DNA from: Kitasatospora setae KM-6054
GTDB taxonomy: Bacteria > Actinomycetota > Actinomycetes > Streptomycetales > Streptomycetaceae
DNA length: 64,000 bases
Direction: 5' to 3'
Assembly (NCBI RefSeq): GCF_000269985.1
Contig: NC_016109.1
Span: 806,001-870,000, forward strand
The notes beneath the pieces were generated by a model. The model was not told the DNA's origin and searched no databases. It saw nothing but the letters and a program-made list of their open reading frames with translations. This document shows, one piece after another, positions 8,814-15,904 of this stretch; position 1 is the stretch's first letter, and every line of letters begins with the position of its first letter. A program made the position numbers and the translations under genes.

Positions 8814-9158
8814 ATGGACGGCACGACGCTCTCCCCCAGGGAACGCCAACTGCTGGCGGCCCTGGAGGCCGAACTCCGGGTGGACCTCGAACTGGACCTC
8901 CGCCTGCGCACCATGCGCCGCCACCAGGTCCGCGCCGTCCTGGGCCCGCCCTGCCGGGTCCTGCTCGCCGCGCTGCTCACCCTGCCGGCCGTCCTCGCGG
9001 GTGTGGCGCGGCTGGGGTGGGTCGGGGCGACGGCGGCTGCGGCCTCGGTGGCCTCGGTCACGGCGGTGGTGCTGGCCGTACTGACCAGCGCCGGGCCGAG
9101 GATGATCCGATCATCATCTGATGACAATCCGACGAGTCCGACGTCGCGGATCCGATGA
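8814..9158 (+). CDS. Small membrane protein with DUF3040-like N-terminus
   Basis: 114 residues. LSPRERQLLAALEAELRVDLELDLRL resembles the N-terminal helix of DUF3040 proteins (LSxxEQRLLxxIExxL). It is followed by two hydrophobic segments (VLLAALLTLPAVLAGVARLGWV and ATAAAASVASVTAVVLAVL), as DUF3040 members have. The last residues (IRSSSDDNPTSPTSRIR) are encoded within the repeat-rich inverted repeat at 9100-9183, so the normal C-terminus may have been replaced. It is a probable cytoplasmic-facing membrane protein of unknown role and the third gene of the HAD unit. Confidence 0.65.
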   Translation: MDGTTLSPRERQLLAALEAELRVDLELDLRLRTMRRHQVRAVLGPPCRVLLAALLTLPAVLAGVARLGWVGATAAAASVASVTAVVLAVLTSAGPRMIRSSSDDNPTSPTSRIR

Positions 9159-9183
9159 TCACCTCATGATGATCGGATCATCC
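9100..9183. repeat. 18-bp perfect inverted repeat with GATGATC-type motifs between convergent genes
   Basis: ggatgatccgatcatcat at 9100-9117 is exactly reverse-complementary to 9166-9183, 48 bases apart. Further GATGATC/GATCATC units lie at 9153-9160 and 9189-9195. The arms are AT-rich against a very GC-rich background. The element covers the end of the DUF3040-like gene and precedes the end of the convergent AI-2E-type gene, so it could act as a bidirectional terminator, or be a small mobile repeat. Confidence 0.7.
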
Positions 9184-9228
9184 CCGGTCCGATCATCTGC
9201 CCTCACGGCTCGCCCGCTCCCTCGCCCC

Positions 9229-10476
9229 TCACCCCGCCTCCTCCCCGTCACGCAGCTCGCGGAACACCGCCCAGCCCACCGACAGCACCGGCACCGCCAC
9301 GGCCGCCCCGACGATCCCGCCGAGGGTGCCGCCGACGGCCACGGCGAGGGCGACCGCGACGGGGTGCAGGCGGACCGCCCAGCCCATCACCAGGGGGTGC
9401 AGGACGTGGCCCTCCAGTTGGCCGATCAGCACGATGAGGGCCAGCACGAGCAGGGCGGTGACCGGTCCCCGGGTGGCGAGGGCGACCAGCGAGGCGACGG
9501 CCAGCGCGATCGGCGAACCGACCAGCGGAACGAGCGCGGCCACGAACTCCAGCCCGGCGAGAGGCACCGCCAACGGCACGCCCAGGACCGCCAGCACCAC
9601 GCCCACCAGGACGGCGTTGGTCCCCGCGACCAGGAACAGTCCCCGGGTGTACCCGGCGAAGGTCCGCCAGGCGGCCCGACCGGCCCGGTGCCGGCGCGAC
9701 GCGGTCCGGGCCGGCAGCAGGCCGTTCGCCCAGTCCCACATCCGCTCTCCGGAGTGGGCCAGGAACACCGCGCAGAAGAGCGCGAGCGCGGCCCCGGCGG
9801 CCGCCTCGACCAGGCGGCCCGCACCGGTGAACGCGGTGGAGAGCACGGCCTGCCGGTGGCTGCCGACCAGGTCGGCCAGCCGGTGCCGGAGGTCGGTGAG
9901 CGTCCCGGGCCGGGCGTGCAGCGGCGGGCCCTCCAGCCAGTGCTCCAGCCGGTCCATGCCGCCGCGCACCTGCCCGCCGAGCTGTCCGGCCTGTGCCCGG
10001 ACCACCACCGCGACCAGCACCCCCAGCCCGGCGAGCAGCACCAGCGCGCCCAGCACCGCCAGCAGCACGGCGACCGCGCGCGGCATCCGGCGGGCCAGCA
10101 GGTCGACGGGCGGCCGCAGCACGGCCGTGACCACCAGTGCGACGAACACCGCGACGACCGGCAGCAGCAGCCGACTCACCAGCAGGTAGCCCGCGTACCC
10201 GGCCGCCGCCACCACCAGCAGCCGCCAGGCCCGCCCCGCCGCCCGCTCCAGCCCGCCGCTCCCCGCCCGGACGCCCCGCGCGGGGTACGACCGCGTCGCA
10301 TACCCCCGCGCGGGGTACGACCGCGTCGCGTACGACCGCCCTCCCGACGCCCTCGGCCCGAGCGGCACCCGCCCCCGTCCTCGCGCCTGTCCCCGTCCCC
10401 GCTCCTGCCCCCGTACCTGCCCCCGCCGGGGGACGCCACCGCCCCGGCCGTCCGCACGGCGTCCGGCTCCGGACAT
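9229..10476 (-). CDS. AI-2E family (UPF0118) membrane transporter
   Basis: About 415 residues from the ATG at 10476, which has GGAGGTGG nine bases upstream. The first ~75 residues are an Arg/Gly-rich cytoplasmic tail containing repeated YATRSYPARG units. The body has about eight hydrophobic segments: LLVVAAAGYAGYLLVSRLLLPVVAVFVALVVTAVL.PPVDLL near the start, the long amphipathic central region (GMDRLEHWLEG...LTDLRHRLADLV), and the C-terminal GEWVA-like block LEFVAALVPLVGSPIALAVA plus IGQLEGHVLHPLVMGWAVRLHPVAVALAVAVGGTLGGI. These are diagnostic of the AI-2E/TqsA superfamily. The substrate in actinomycetes is unknown; the name does not imply autoinducer export here. Confidence 0.88.
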   Translation of the reverse strand: MSGAGRRADGRGGGVPRRGQVRGQERGRGQARGRGRVPLGPRASGGRSYATRSYPARGYATRSYPARGVRAGSGGLERAAGRAWRLLVVAAAGYAGYLLVSRLLLPVVAVFVALVVTAVLRPPVDLLARRMPRAVAVLLAVLGALVLLAGLGVLVAVVVRAQAGQLGGQVRGGMDRLEHWLEGPPLHARPGTLTDLRHRLADLVGSHRQAVLSTAFTGAGRLVEAAAGAALALFCAVFLAHSGERMWDWANGLLPARTASRRHRAGRAAWRTFAGYTRGLFLVAGTNAVLVGVVLAVLGVPLAVPLAGLEFVAALVPLVGSPIALAVASLVALATRGPVTALLVLALIVLIGQLEGHVLHPLVMGWAVRLHPVAVALAVAVGGTLGGIVGAAVAVPVLSVGWAVFRELRDGEEAG

Positions 10477-10589
10477 CACGGCACCACCTCCGGTCCTCCC
10501 GTCTGCCCGGACGCCCACCCGCTACCCCCGCCCGGGCCCGCCGCTCCGGAGTCCGTTTCGGCCCGGCCCGGCCCGGACAGACGCGCCGC

Positions 10590-11498
10590 ATGAACCCGGT
10601 CCCGATCACCCTCAGCCCTGCCGGCCCGGCCGGCCCCGTCCGCTCCGCGCGGCGGGCCCGGCGGCGGCGGTACCTGCTGTGTCCGCCCGAGCACTTCGCG
10701 GTGACGTACGCGATCAACCCGTGGATGGACCCGGACCGTCCGGTGGACCGGGCGGCGGCGCTGCGGCAGTGGCGGGAGCTGGCGGCGGTGCTGCGCGGTC
10801 TGGGGCACCGGGTCGACCTGCTGGGGCCCGAGCCGGGGCTGCCCGACATGGTGTTCACCGCGAACGGGGCGACGGTGGTGGCCGGCCGGGTGCTGGTCGC
10901 GCGGTTCCGGCACCCGCAGCGCGCGGGCGAGTCGGCGGCGCACCGGCGCTGGTTCGCGGCCGCCCGGTTCGGTCGGGTCAGCACGGCGGCCGAGGTGAAC
11001 GAGGGCGAGGGCGACCTGCTGGTCGCCGGGCGGCGGATCCTCGCGGCCAGCGGTTTCCGCACCACGCCCGCCGCCCACCGGGAGGCCGAGCAGGTGCTCG
11101 GACTGCCGGTGGTGTCACTGGAGTTGACCGATCCGCGCTACTACCACCTGGACACCGCGCTGGCCGTCCTGGACGACTCCCGGGTGATGTACCACCCGGA
11201 GGCGTTCGCCCCGCCCACCCGCCGCCTGCTGCGCCGCCTCTACCCGGACGCGATCCTGGCCGACCCGGCGGACGCCGCCGCGTTCGGCCTGAACGCGATC
11301 AGCGACGGCCGCCACGTGGTGCTGCCGGCCGCCGCCCGCGGACTGGCCGAACAGGTGCGGGCGGCGGGCTTCGTGCCCGTCCCGGTCGCGCTCCCGGAGC
11401 TGCTGAAGGCCGGCGGCGGGCCCAAGTGCTGTGTGCTGGAGCTGCGTTCGGACGAACGGGGCGGACGCGTCGACGGAGGGGCACCCCGTGTCGCCTGA
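10590..11498 (+). CDS. ddaH: Dimethylargininase-like amidinohydrolase (DDAH family)
   Basis: 302 residues. After a basic leader the protein reads RYLLCPPEHFAVTYAINPWM, the standard start of actinobacterial DDAH. Catalytic and binding residues are present: LPDMVFTANGATVV (substrate Asp near 86), NEGEGDLLV, YYHLDTALAVL (catalytic His186) and KAGGGPKCCVLEL (nucleophile Cys280). The family hydrolyses dimethylarginine to citrulline and dimethylamine; related members act on arginine or hydrolyse other guanidines. The first ~25 residues (Pro/Ala/Arg) are unusual, and a shorter start is possible. The stop lies inside the start of the next gene (GTG at 11488), so it may head the diiron-protein operon by translational coupling. 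Confidence 0.85.
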   Translation: MNPVPITLSPAGPAGPVRSARRARRRRYLLCPPEHFAVTYAINPWMDPDRPVDRAAALRQWRELAAVLRGLGHRVDLLGPEPGLPDMVFTANGATVVAGRVLVARFRHPQRAGESAAHRRWFAAARFGRVSTAAEVNEGEGDLLVAGRRILAASGFRTTPAAHREAEQVLGLPVVSLELTDPRYYHLDTALAVLDDSRVMYHPEAFAPPTRRLLRRLYPDAILADPADAAAFGLNAISDGRHVVLPAAARGLAEQVRAAGFVPVPVALPELLKAGGGPKCCVLELRSDERGGRVDGGAPRVA

Positions 11499-12600
11499 AC
11501 CGGACGCCGCACCAGCGCCCTCCCTCACCCTCGCGGACGCCGGCCCGCCGCCGCTCCCGGCCGACCGCGGCCCGCTCTCGGCCGCCGTCCTCGGCGCGCT
11601 GCGCCACGCCGAACCGAGCCGGCCGCCCGCCGGACTCTCCGACGCGCGGTCCGCCGACCCGTGGGGCGAGGACGCCCAACTCGCGCTGTACGTCTGCTAC
11701 GAGCTGCACTACCGGGGCTTCGCGGGCGTCGACGACGGCTGGGAGTGGTCACCGGCGCTGCTCGCGCTGCGCGGGCGGCTGGAGCGGGCGTTCCTGGCCG
11801 CGCTGCGCCGGGAGGTCGGTGAACCGCCGCCGCTCGCCGCGGTGTTGGCCGACCTGCTGGCCGAACCCCCGGACGGCGACGGGCCTTCGCACCACCTGCT
11901 GGCGGCGGGCACCCGGCAGCAGGCCCGCGAGTACCTGGCGCACCGCTCGCTGTACCACCTGAAGGAGGCCGACCCGCAGATGTGGGCGGTGCCCCGGCTG
12001 CCGAACCCGGCGAAGGCGGCGCTGGTCGCCGTGCAGTACGACGAGTACGGCGCGGGCCGGCCGGAACGGGCGCACGCCGAGCTGTTCGCCGCGATGATGG
12101 CCGACTTCGGCCTCGACCCCGCGTACGGCGGCTACCTGGACGTGGTGCCCGCGCCCGCCCTGGCCGTGGTCAACACCATGTCGCTGTTCGGCCTGCACCG
12201 GGCGCTGCGCGGCGCCCTGGTCGGGCAGTTCGCGGCCGTGGAGATCACCTCGCCGCCGGGCGCGGCCCGGCTCGCGGCCGCGTTCGAACGGCTCGGCGCC
12301 TCCCCGCGCGGGACGCTCTTCTACCGGGAGCACGTCCTCGCCGACGCCGTCCACGAGCAGTTGGTGCGGCACACCGTGATCGAGCCGCTGCTCACCGGCA
12401 CGCCGGACCGCCCCGGCGCACCGGACCGCCCCGCCGCCGAGATCGCCTTCGGCGCGCTGGCGTACACCCGGGTCGAGGACCGCCTCGCCGACCACCTGAT
12501 GACGGCTTGGCGCTCCGGCCGCGGCTCCCTGTGCCGACCCCTCCCGCCGCCGTCCGAACTCGCTCCTACCCGAACGCAGTTGGAAGGATCCCCGCGATGA
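11488..12600 (+). CDS. Iron-containing redox enzyme (heme-oxygenase-like diiron fold)
   Basis: 370 residues from the GTG with GGAGGG seven bases upstream, overlapping the end of ddaH. Motifs are those of heme-oxygenase-like diiron oxidases: YVCYELHYRGF, LVAVQYDEYGAGRPERAHAELF, VVNTMSLFGLHRALRGALVGQFAAVEITSP and FYREHVLADAVHEQ. These supply Glu/His/Asp ligands in the usual helical order. Such proteins bind two irons and oxidise or cleave amino-acid-like or fatty substrates with O2. It is followed, with an ATGA overlap, by a flavin reductase that could supply electrons. The substrate is unknown. Confidence 0.85.
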   Translation: MSPEPDAAPAPSLTLADAGPPPLPADRGPLSAAVLGALRHAEPSRPPAGLSDARSADPWGEDAQLALYVCYELHYRGFAGVDDGWEWSPALLALRGRLERAFLAALRREVGEPPPLAAVLADLLAEPPDGDGPSHHLLAAGTRQQAREYLAHRSLYHLKEADPQMWAVPRLPNPAKAALVAVQYDEYGAGRPERAHAELFAAMMADFGLDPAYGGYLDVVPAPALAVVNTMSLFGLHRALRGALVGQFAAVEITSPPGAARLAAAFERLGASPRGTLFYREHVLADAVHEQLVRHTVIEPLLTGTPDRPGAPDRPAAEIAFGALAYTRVEDRLADHLMTAWRSGRGSLCRPLPPPSELAPTRTQLEGSPR

Positions 12601-13193
12601 ACCCGCCCGCTGACCAGCCGCCGAACGCACCCGCCGCCGGCTTCGAGGCGTTCCTGCAGCTGCTCGACCAGCCCGTGTACGTCGTCACCACAGCGGCCGG
12701 AGGCGAAGGCGACGACCAGGACAACCAGGACGACCGGGACGACGGGAACCGGGCCGGCTGCCTGGTCGGCTTCGGCTCGCCCTGTTCGCTGCGCCCGGCC
12801 CGGTTCGCGGTGTGGCTGTCGCACGCCAACCGGACCTACCGGATGGCGTGCCGGTCAACGGTGTTGGCCGTCCACCTGCTGCCGGCCGACGACGCGGGGG
12901 CGGCCCTGGCCCGGCTGTTCGGCGGCGAGACCGGTGACGAGGTGGACAAGTTCGCCCGGGCCGGGTGGCGTCCGGGGCCCGCCGGGGTGCCGGTGCTCAC
13001 GGAGGCGGTGGCCTGGTTCGCCGGGCGGGTGGTCGGCCGGGTCGAGGGCGGGGACCACACCGGGTTCCTGCTCTCCCCGCTGGACGGGGCGCAGGCCGGT
13101 GGCGCGGCCGCACTCCCGCCCGCCGCACGGCGGGACGTCACGGCCCTCACCCTGCGGGACGTGGACGGCATCGACCCTGGACACCCGGCATGA
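12597..13193 (+). CDS. Flavin reductase-like domain protein
   Basis: 198 residues, start ATG overlapping the upstream stop (ATGA). PVYVVTTAAGG, AGCLVGFGSPCSLRPARFAVW, LSHANRTYRMA and FARAGWRPGPAGVPVLTEAVAW show the split-barrel FMN-binding flavin reductase fold. The VGF/SLxP strand and the DKFA...GVPVL segment are conserved positions. An acidic insert of about 15 residues (GDDQDNQDDRDDGN) interrupts the first strand pair, which is unusual. Related proteins use NAD(P)H to reduce FMN for partner oxygenases. Here the neighbouring diiron protein is the obvious electron acceptor, by inference only. Confidence 0.78.
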   Translation: MNPPADQPPNAPAAGFEAFLQLLDQPVYVVTTAAGGEGDDQDNQDDRDDGNRAGCLVGFGSPCSLRPARFAVWLSHANRTYRMACRSTVLAVHLLPADDAGAALARLFGGETGDEVDKFARAGWRPGPAGVPVLTEAVAWFAGRVVGRVEGGDHTGFLLSPLDGAQAGGAAALPPAARRDVTALTLRDVDGIDPGHPA

Positions 13194-14383
13194 GCCCCCG
13201 GCCGACCACCCCGCCGAACGGCCGCGTCCCGCCGCGCCCCTCGCCCTCACCGCTGCCGCCGCCCTCGACCTCGACCTCGCCGCTGCCGCCGCTGCTGCGC
13301 TTCGGCGTCGAGGAGGAGTTCCTGCTGACCGGCCGGCGCAGCCGGGTCACCGTGCCCGCCGCCGGGGAGGTCGTCGCGGACGCCGCCCGGACGCTCGGGC
13401 CGCGCGCCCAGCACGAGTTCCTCGCCACCCAGGTGGAGGGCTGTACCCGGCCGGTCACCACCGCGGCCGAGTTGCGCGCCGAACTCGCCGACACCAGAGA
13501 CGTGTTGCAGTCGGCCGCCGACCGCGCCGACTGCCGGATCGTCGCCACCGGCACCGCCGTCCTGCCCAGCCGCCACCCGCTGCCGGTCACCCCGCAGGAC
13601 CGCTACCTGCGGCTGGCCGACCGGATCGACGGCGTCGCCGACCAGGTGGGCGCCGAACTGTGCGGCTGCCACGTCCACTTGGGTGATCTGACGCATCGTC
13701 AGGCACTCTCCCTCAGTGCCCGGATCCGTGGCTGGCTGCCGCTGTTCCAGGCGTTCTGCGCCAACTCGCCGTTCTGCGAAGGGATCGATCGCGGCAACGC
13801 GTCCAACCGGCCGGACCGGTACGCCCGTTGGCCCACCTTCGGACCGGCCCCCGTACTGGACGAGCCGGGCTACCGCAGCGCCCTGGAGCGGCTGCTCGCG
13901 GACGGGGTGATCCTCGACCGCCGGATGCTGTACTGGTACGCCCGTCCGTCCGAGCACCTGCCCACCCTGGAGGTGCGGATCGCCGACAGCAGCGCCGACC
14001 TGGACACCGTCCTGCTGCTCGCCGTCCTGCTGCGCGCCCTCGCCCACACCCTGCTCGACCCGCACGTCCGGGCCAGGCCGCGGCTGCTGCCCGATCCGGT
14101 GCTGCGCCGCGCCCACCGCAGCGCGGCGGTGGGCGGGTTGGACGCCCGGCTGCCGGACCCGCTCACCGGCGCGCTGCGGCCGGTGCGCCGTCTCCTGCCC
14201 GAGCTGGTCGAGTTCACCGCCGGGGCGCTCCGCCGCACCGACGAGCTCGGGCTCGCCCGCGACCTCACCGGCGGCCTGCTGGCCACCGGTTGCGGCGCCG
14301 ACCGCCAGCGCGCCGCCCTCGCCCGGCACGGCCACCTCAGCGCCGTCGTCGACGACCTCGCCGAACGCACCGCCGCGCGCTGA
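13190..14383 (+). CDS. Carboxylate-amine ligase, GCS2/YbdK family
   Basis: 397 residues, start overlapping the upstream stop by four bases. After a Pro/Ser-rich leader, LLRFGVEEEFLLTG is the ATP/Mg-binding start of the glutamate-cysteine ligase 2 family. AQHEFLATQVEGCTRPVTT, CGCHVHLGDLTHRQ (His/Asp), FQAFCANSPFCEGIDRGNAS and LPTLEVRIADSSADLDTVLLLAVLLRAL follow in order. The family ligates glutamate or similar acids to an amine at ATP cost; YbdK proper has weak glutamate-cysteine ligase activity. The context (diiron protein, flavin reductase, CDGSH) hints at a role in a small peptide-like metabolite or thiol, but the true substrate is unknown. Confidence 0.88.
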   Translation: MSPRPTTPPNGRVPPRPSPSPLPPPSTSTSPLPPLLRFGVEEEFLLTGRRSRVTVPAAGEVVADAARTLGPRAQHEFLATQVEGCTRPVTTAAELRAELADTRDVLQSAADRADCRIVATGTAVLPSRHPLPVTPQDRYLRLADRIDGVADQVGAELCGCHVHLGDLTHRQALSLSARIRGWLPLFQAFCANSPFCEGIDRGNASNRPDRYARWPTFGPAPVLDEPGYRSALERLLADGVILDRRMLYWYARPSEHLPTLEVRIADSSADLDTVLLLAVLLRALAHTLLDPHVRARPRLLPDPVLRRAHRSAAVGGLDARLPDPLTGALRPVRRLLPELVEFTAGALRRTDELGLARDLTGGLLATGCGADRQRAALARHGHLSAVVDDLAERTAAR

Positions 14384-14414
14384 GCCACCCGCCCCCGCCG
14401 GCCCGCCCGCCGAA

Positions 14415-14447
14415 CCACCCGACGACCACCCGACGACCACCCGACGA
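14415..14447. repeat. Three tandem 11-bp repeats
   Basis: The unit ccacccgacga occurs three times in a row between the YbdK-type ligase and the methyltransferase. It is probably simple slippage sequence with no evident role. Confidence 0.7.
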
Positions 14448-14510
14448 ACCGAACGACGAGCCCGCCCCGCCGCAGGTGTCGCCCGCGCCCTGCCGGGCAT
14501 ACGCGGGCCC

Positions 14511-15176
14511 ATGCTGCTACTGAGACCGCCCGGCGTGTACCCCGCCCAGGGGGACACCGCCCTGCTGCTGGACGTACTGAGCCGGGAGCCGCTGCGGCCC
14601 GGCGCGCGCTGCCTGGACATCGGCACCGGCTGCGGCGCGCTCGCCCTGGCCGCCGCGCGGCGCGGCTGCCGGGTGACCGCCGTGGACCTGTCCCGCCTGT
14701 CGCTCGCCACCGCCTGGCTGAACGCCCGCCTGCACCGCCTCCCGCTCCGCGTCCGGCACGCCGACCTGCTGCCCGCCCGCCCCCGCGACGGCCCCGGGCC
14801 CGGCGGCGGGTACGACCTGGTGCTGAGCAACCCGCCGTACGTCCCCGCCCCGTCCCCCGGCCCGCCGCCCGGAGCCGCCCGGGCCTGGGACGCGGGGTCG
14901 GACGGGCGCCTGCTGCTGGACCGGCTGTGCCGCCGGGTGCCGCCGCTGCTGGCGCCGGGCGGGACCCTGCTGCTCGTCCAGTCGTCGCTGGCCCAACCGG
15001 CGCTCACCGTAGGGAGGTTGCGTGCCGCCGGCCTGCGGACGACGGTCGCCGCCCGGCGCCTCCAGGGCTTCGGCCCGGTGATGACCGCCCGCGCGCCGTG
15101 GTTCGAGCGCACCGGGCTGATCGAACCGGGCGTCCGGACGGAGGAGTTGGTGGTGATCCGCGGTGTCCGCCCCTGA
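14511..15176 (+). CDS. HemK/MTQ2-like SAM-dependent methyltransferase
   Basis: 221 residues. The motif order is that of class I N5-glutamine methyltransferases: CLDIGTGCGALALAAARRGCRVTAVDLS (SAM-binding motif I and acidic ribose ligand), then YDLVLSNPPYVPAPS (NPPY catalytic loop), then APGGTLLLVQSSL. The C-terminal half differs from release-factor HemK, and the N-terminal HemK helical domain is missing, as in the shorter MTQ2/HemK2 group. The target could be a protein glutamine or a small metabolite. Its last bases overlap the start of the CDGSH gene, so it belongs to the same operon. No strong ribosome site is seen before the ATG. Confidence 0.82.
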   Translation: MLLLRPPGVYPAQGDTALLLDVLSREPLRPGARCLDIGTGCGALALAAARRGCRVTAVDLSRLSLATAWLNARLHRLPLRVRHADLLPARPRDGPGPGGGYDLVLSNPPYVPAPSPGPPPGAARAWDAGSDGRLLLDRLCRRVPPLLAPGGTLLLVQSSLAQPALTVGRLRAAGLRTTVAARRLQGFGPVMTARAPWFERTGLIEPGVRTEELVVIRGVRP

Positions 15177-15480
15177 TCCCGGCCCCGGCGCCGACCGCTC
15201 CCCCGGGTCCGCGTCGGCGTCCGGCCGGATGCCCCGGGTCCGGCTGACCGAACGCGGCCCGCTGCTGGTCGACGGCCCGGTGGAACTGCTGCTGCCGGAC
15301 GGCACGGTGCTGCGCTGCGACCGCCCGGTCGTCGCGGTCTGCACCTGCCGCCGCAGCCGCCGCTACCCGCTGTGCGACACCAGCCACCGCGCCCGCCGCC
15401 GCCCACCCCCGGATGCCACGTCCGCCACCGGCACCGCGGCTCCGTTTCCGGGGGGCGACCCCGGGCAGACGCGCGGGTGA
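15163..15480 (+). CDS. CDGSH iron-sulfur domain protein
   Basis: 105 residues from a GTG inside the end of the methyltransferase frame, with GGAGG upstream (15150). The core VVAVCTCRRSRRYPLCDTSHR gives the C-x-C-x(n)-P-x-C-D-x-x-H ligand set of a CDGSH [2Fe-2S] cluster (three Cys and one His). Before it, GPLLVDGPVELLLPDGTVLRCDRP is the usual strand region of actinobacterial single-CDGSH proteins. The ends are low complexity. CDGSH proteins transfer electrons or clusters, so a link with the diiron protein encoded four genes upstream is reasonable but unproven. Confidence 0.88.
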   Translation: MSAPDPGPGADRSPGSASASGRMPRVRLTERGPLLVDGPVELLLPDGTVLRCDRPVVAVCTCRRSRRYPLCDTSHRARRRPPPDATSATGTAAPFPGGDPGQTRG

Positions 15481-15526
15481 GCGCGGAAGGAAAGCCCAGG
15501 GGGAACCACAGGAGGAGGTGGACGTC

Positions 15527-15757
15527 ATGGGACGGCTCAGCGTTCCGGTGATCTGCGGGCTGTCCGGCGGCCTGGCCATTCCGGCCCTCCAGGTGGTCGA
15601 ACTGCTGAGGGCGCTGCCCGAGGAGTGGCAGGAGTGGGCCGACTGCGAGGGCAGCGGTCTCGACCCGGCGACCACCGGCACGCTCGCCGACCTGGTGCGC
15701 CAACTCGCCGACCGGATCGACCTCGCGTGCATCGAGATCGCCAGCGAGGAGGAGTGA
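15527..15757 (+). CDS. Small acidic protein of unknown function
   Basis: 76 residues with a strong GGAGGAGGTG ribosome site. The sequence (IPALQVVELLRALPEEWQEWADCEGSGLDP, then LADLVRQLADRIDLACIEIASEEE) predicts mainly helices with a charged, glutamate-rich end and no export signal. Two Cys are present. It lies 46 bases after the CDGSH gene in the same direction and is probably the last gene of the diiron/CDGSH unit. I recognise no family. Confidence 0.65.
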   Translation: MGRLSVPVICGLSGGLAIPALQVVELLRALPEEWQEWADCEGSGLDPATTGTLADLVRQLADRIDLACIEIASEEE

Positions 15758-15904
15758 CCCCACCGCCTCGCGCCTCGACTCGCCCCCACCGGCTCCGCGC
15801 GCACACCTCCCCGACGCGCCACCGGGGCGACCGAACCGACGACGGCTACGGCTACGGCAGCGGCAGCGGCAGCGCGGACTGACCTCGGTCCGGCCGCAGC
15901 CCGC

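Noticed and set aside
10265..10350. Tandem ccccgcgcggggtacgacc-type repeat considered as an integration site
   Set aside because: It encodes the YATRSYPARG repeats in the N-terminus of the AI-2E-type protein and is a coding repeat.
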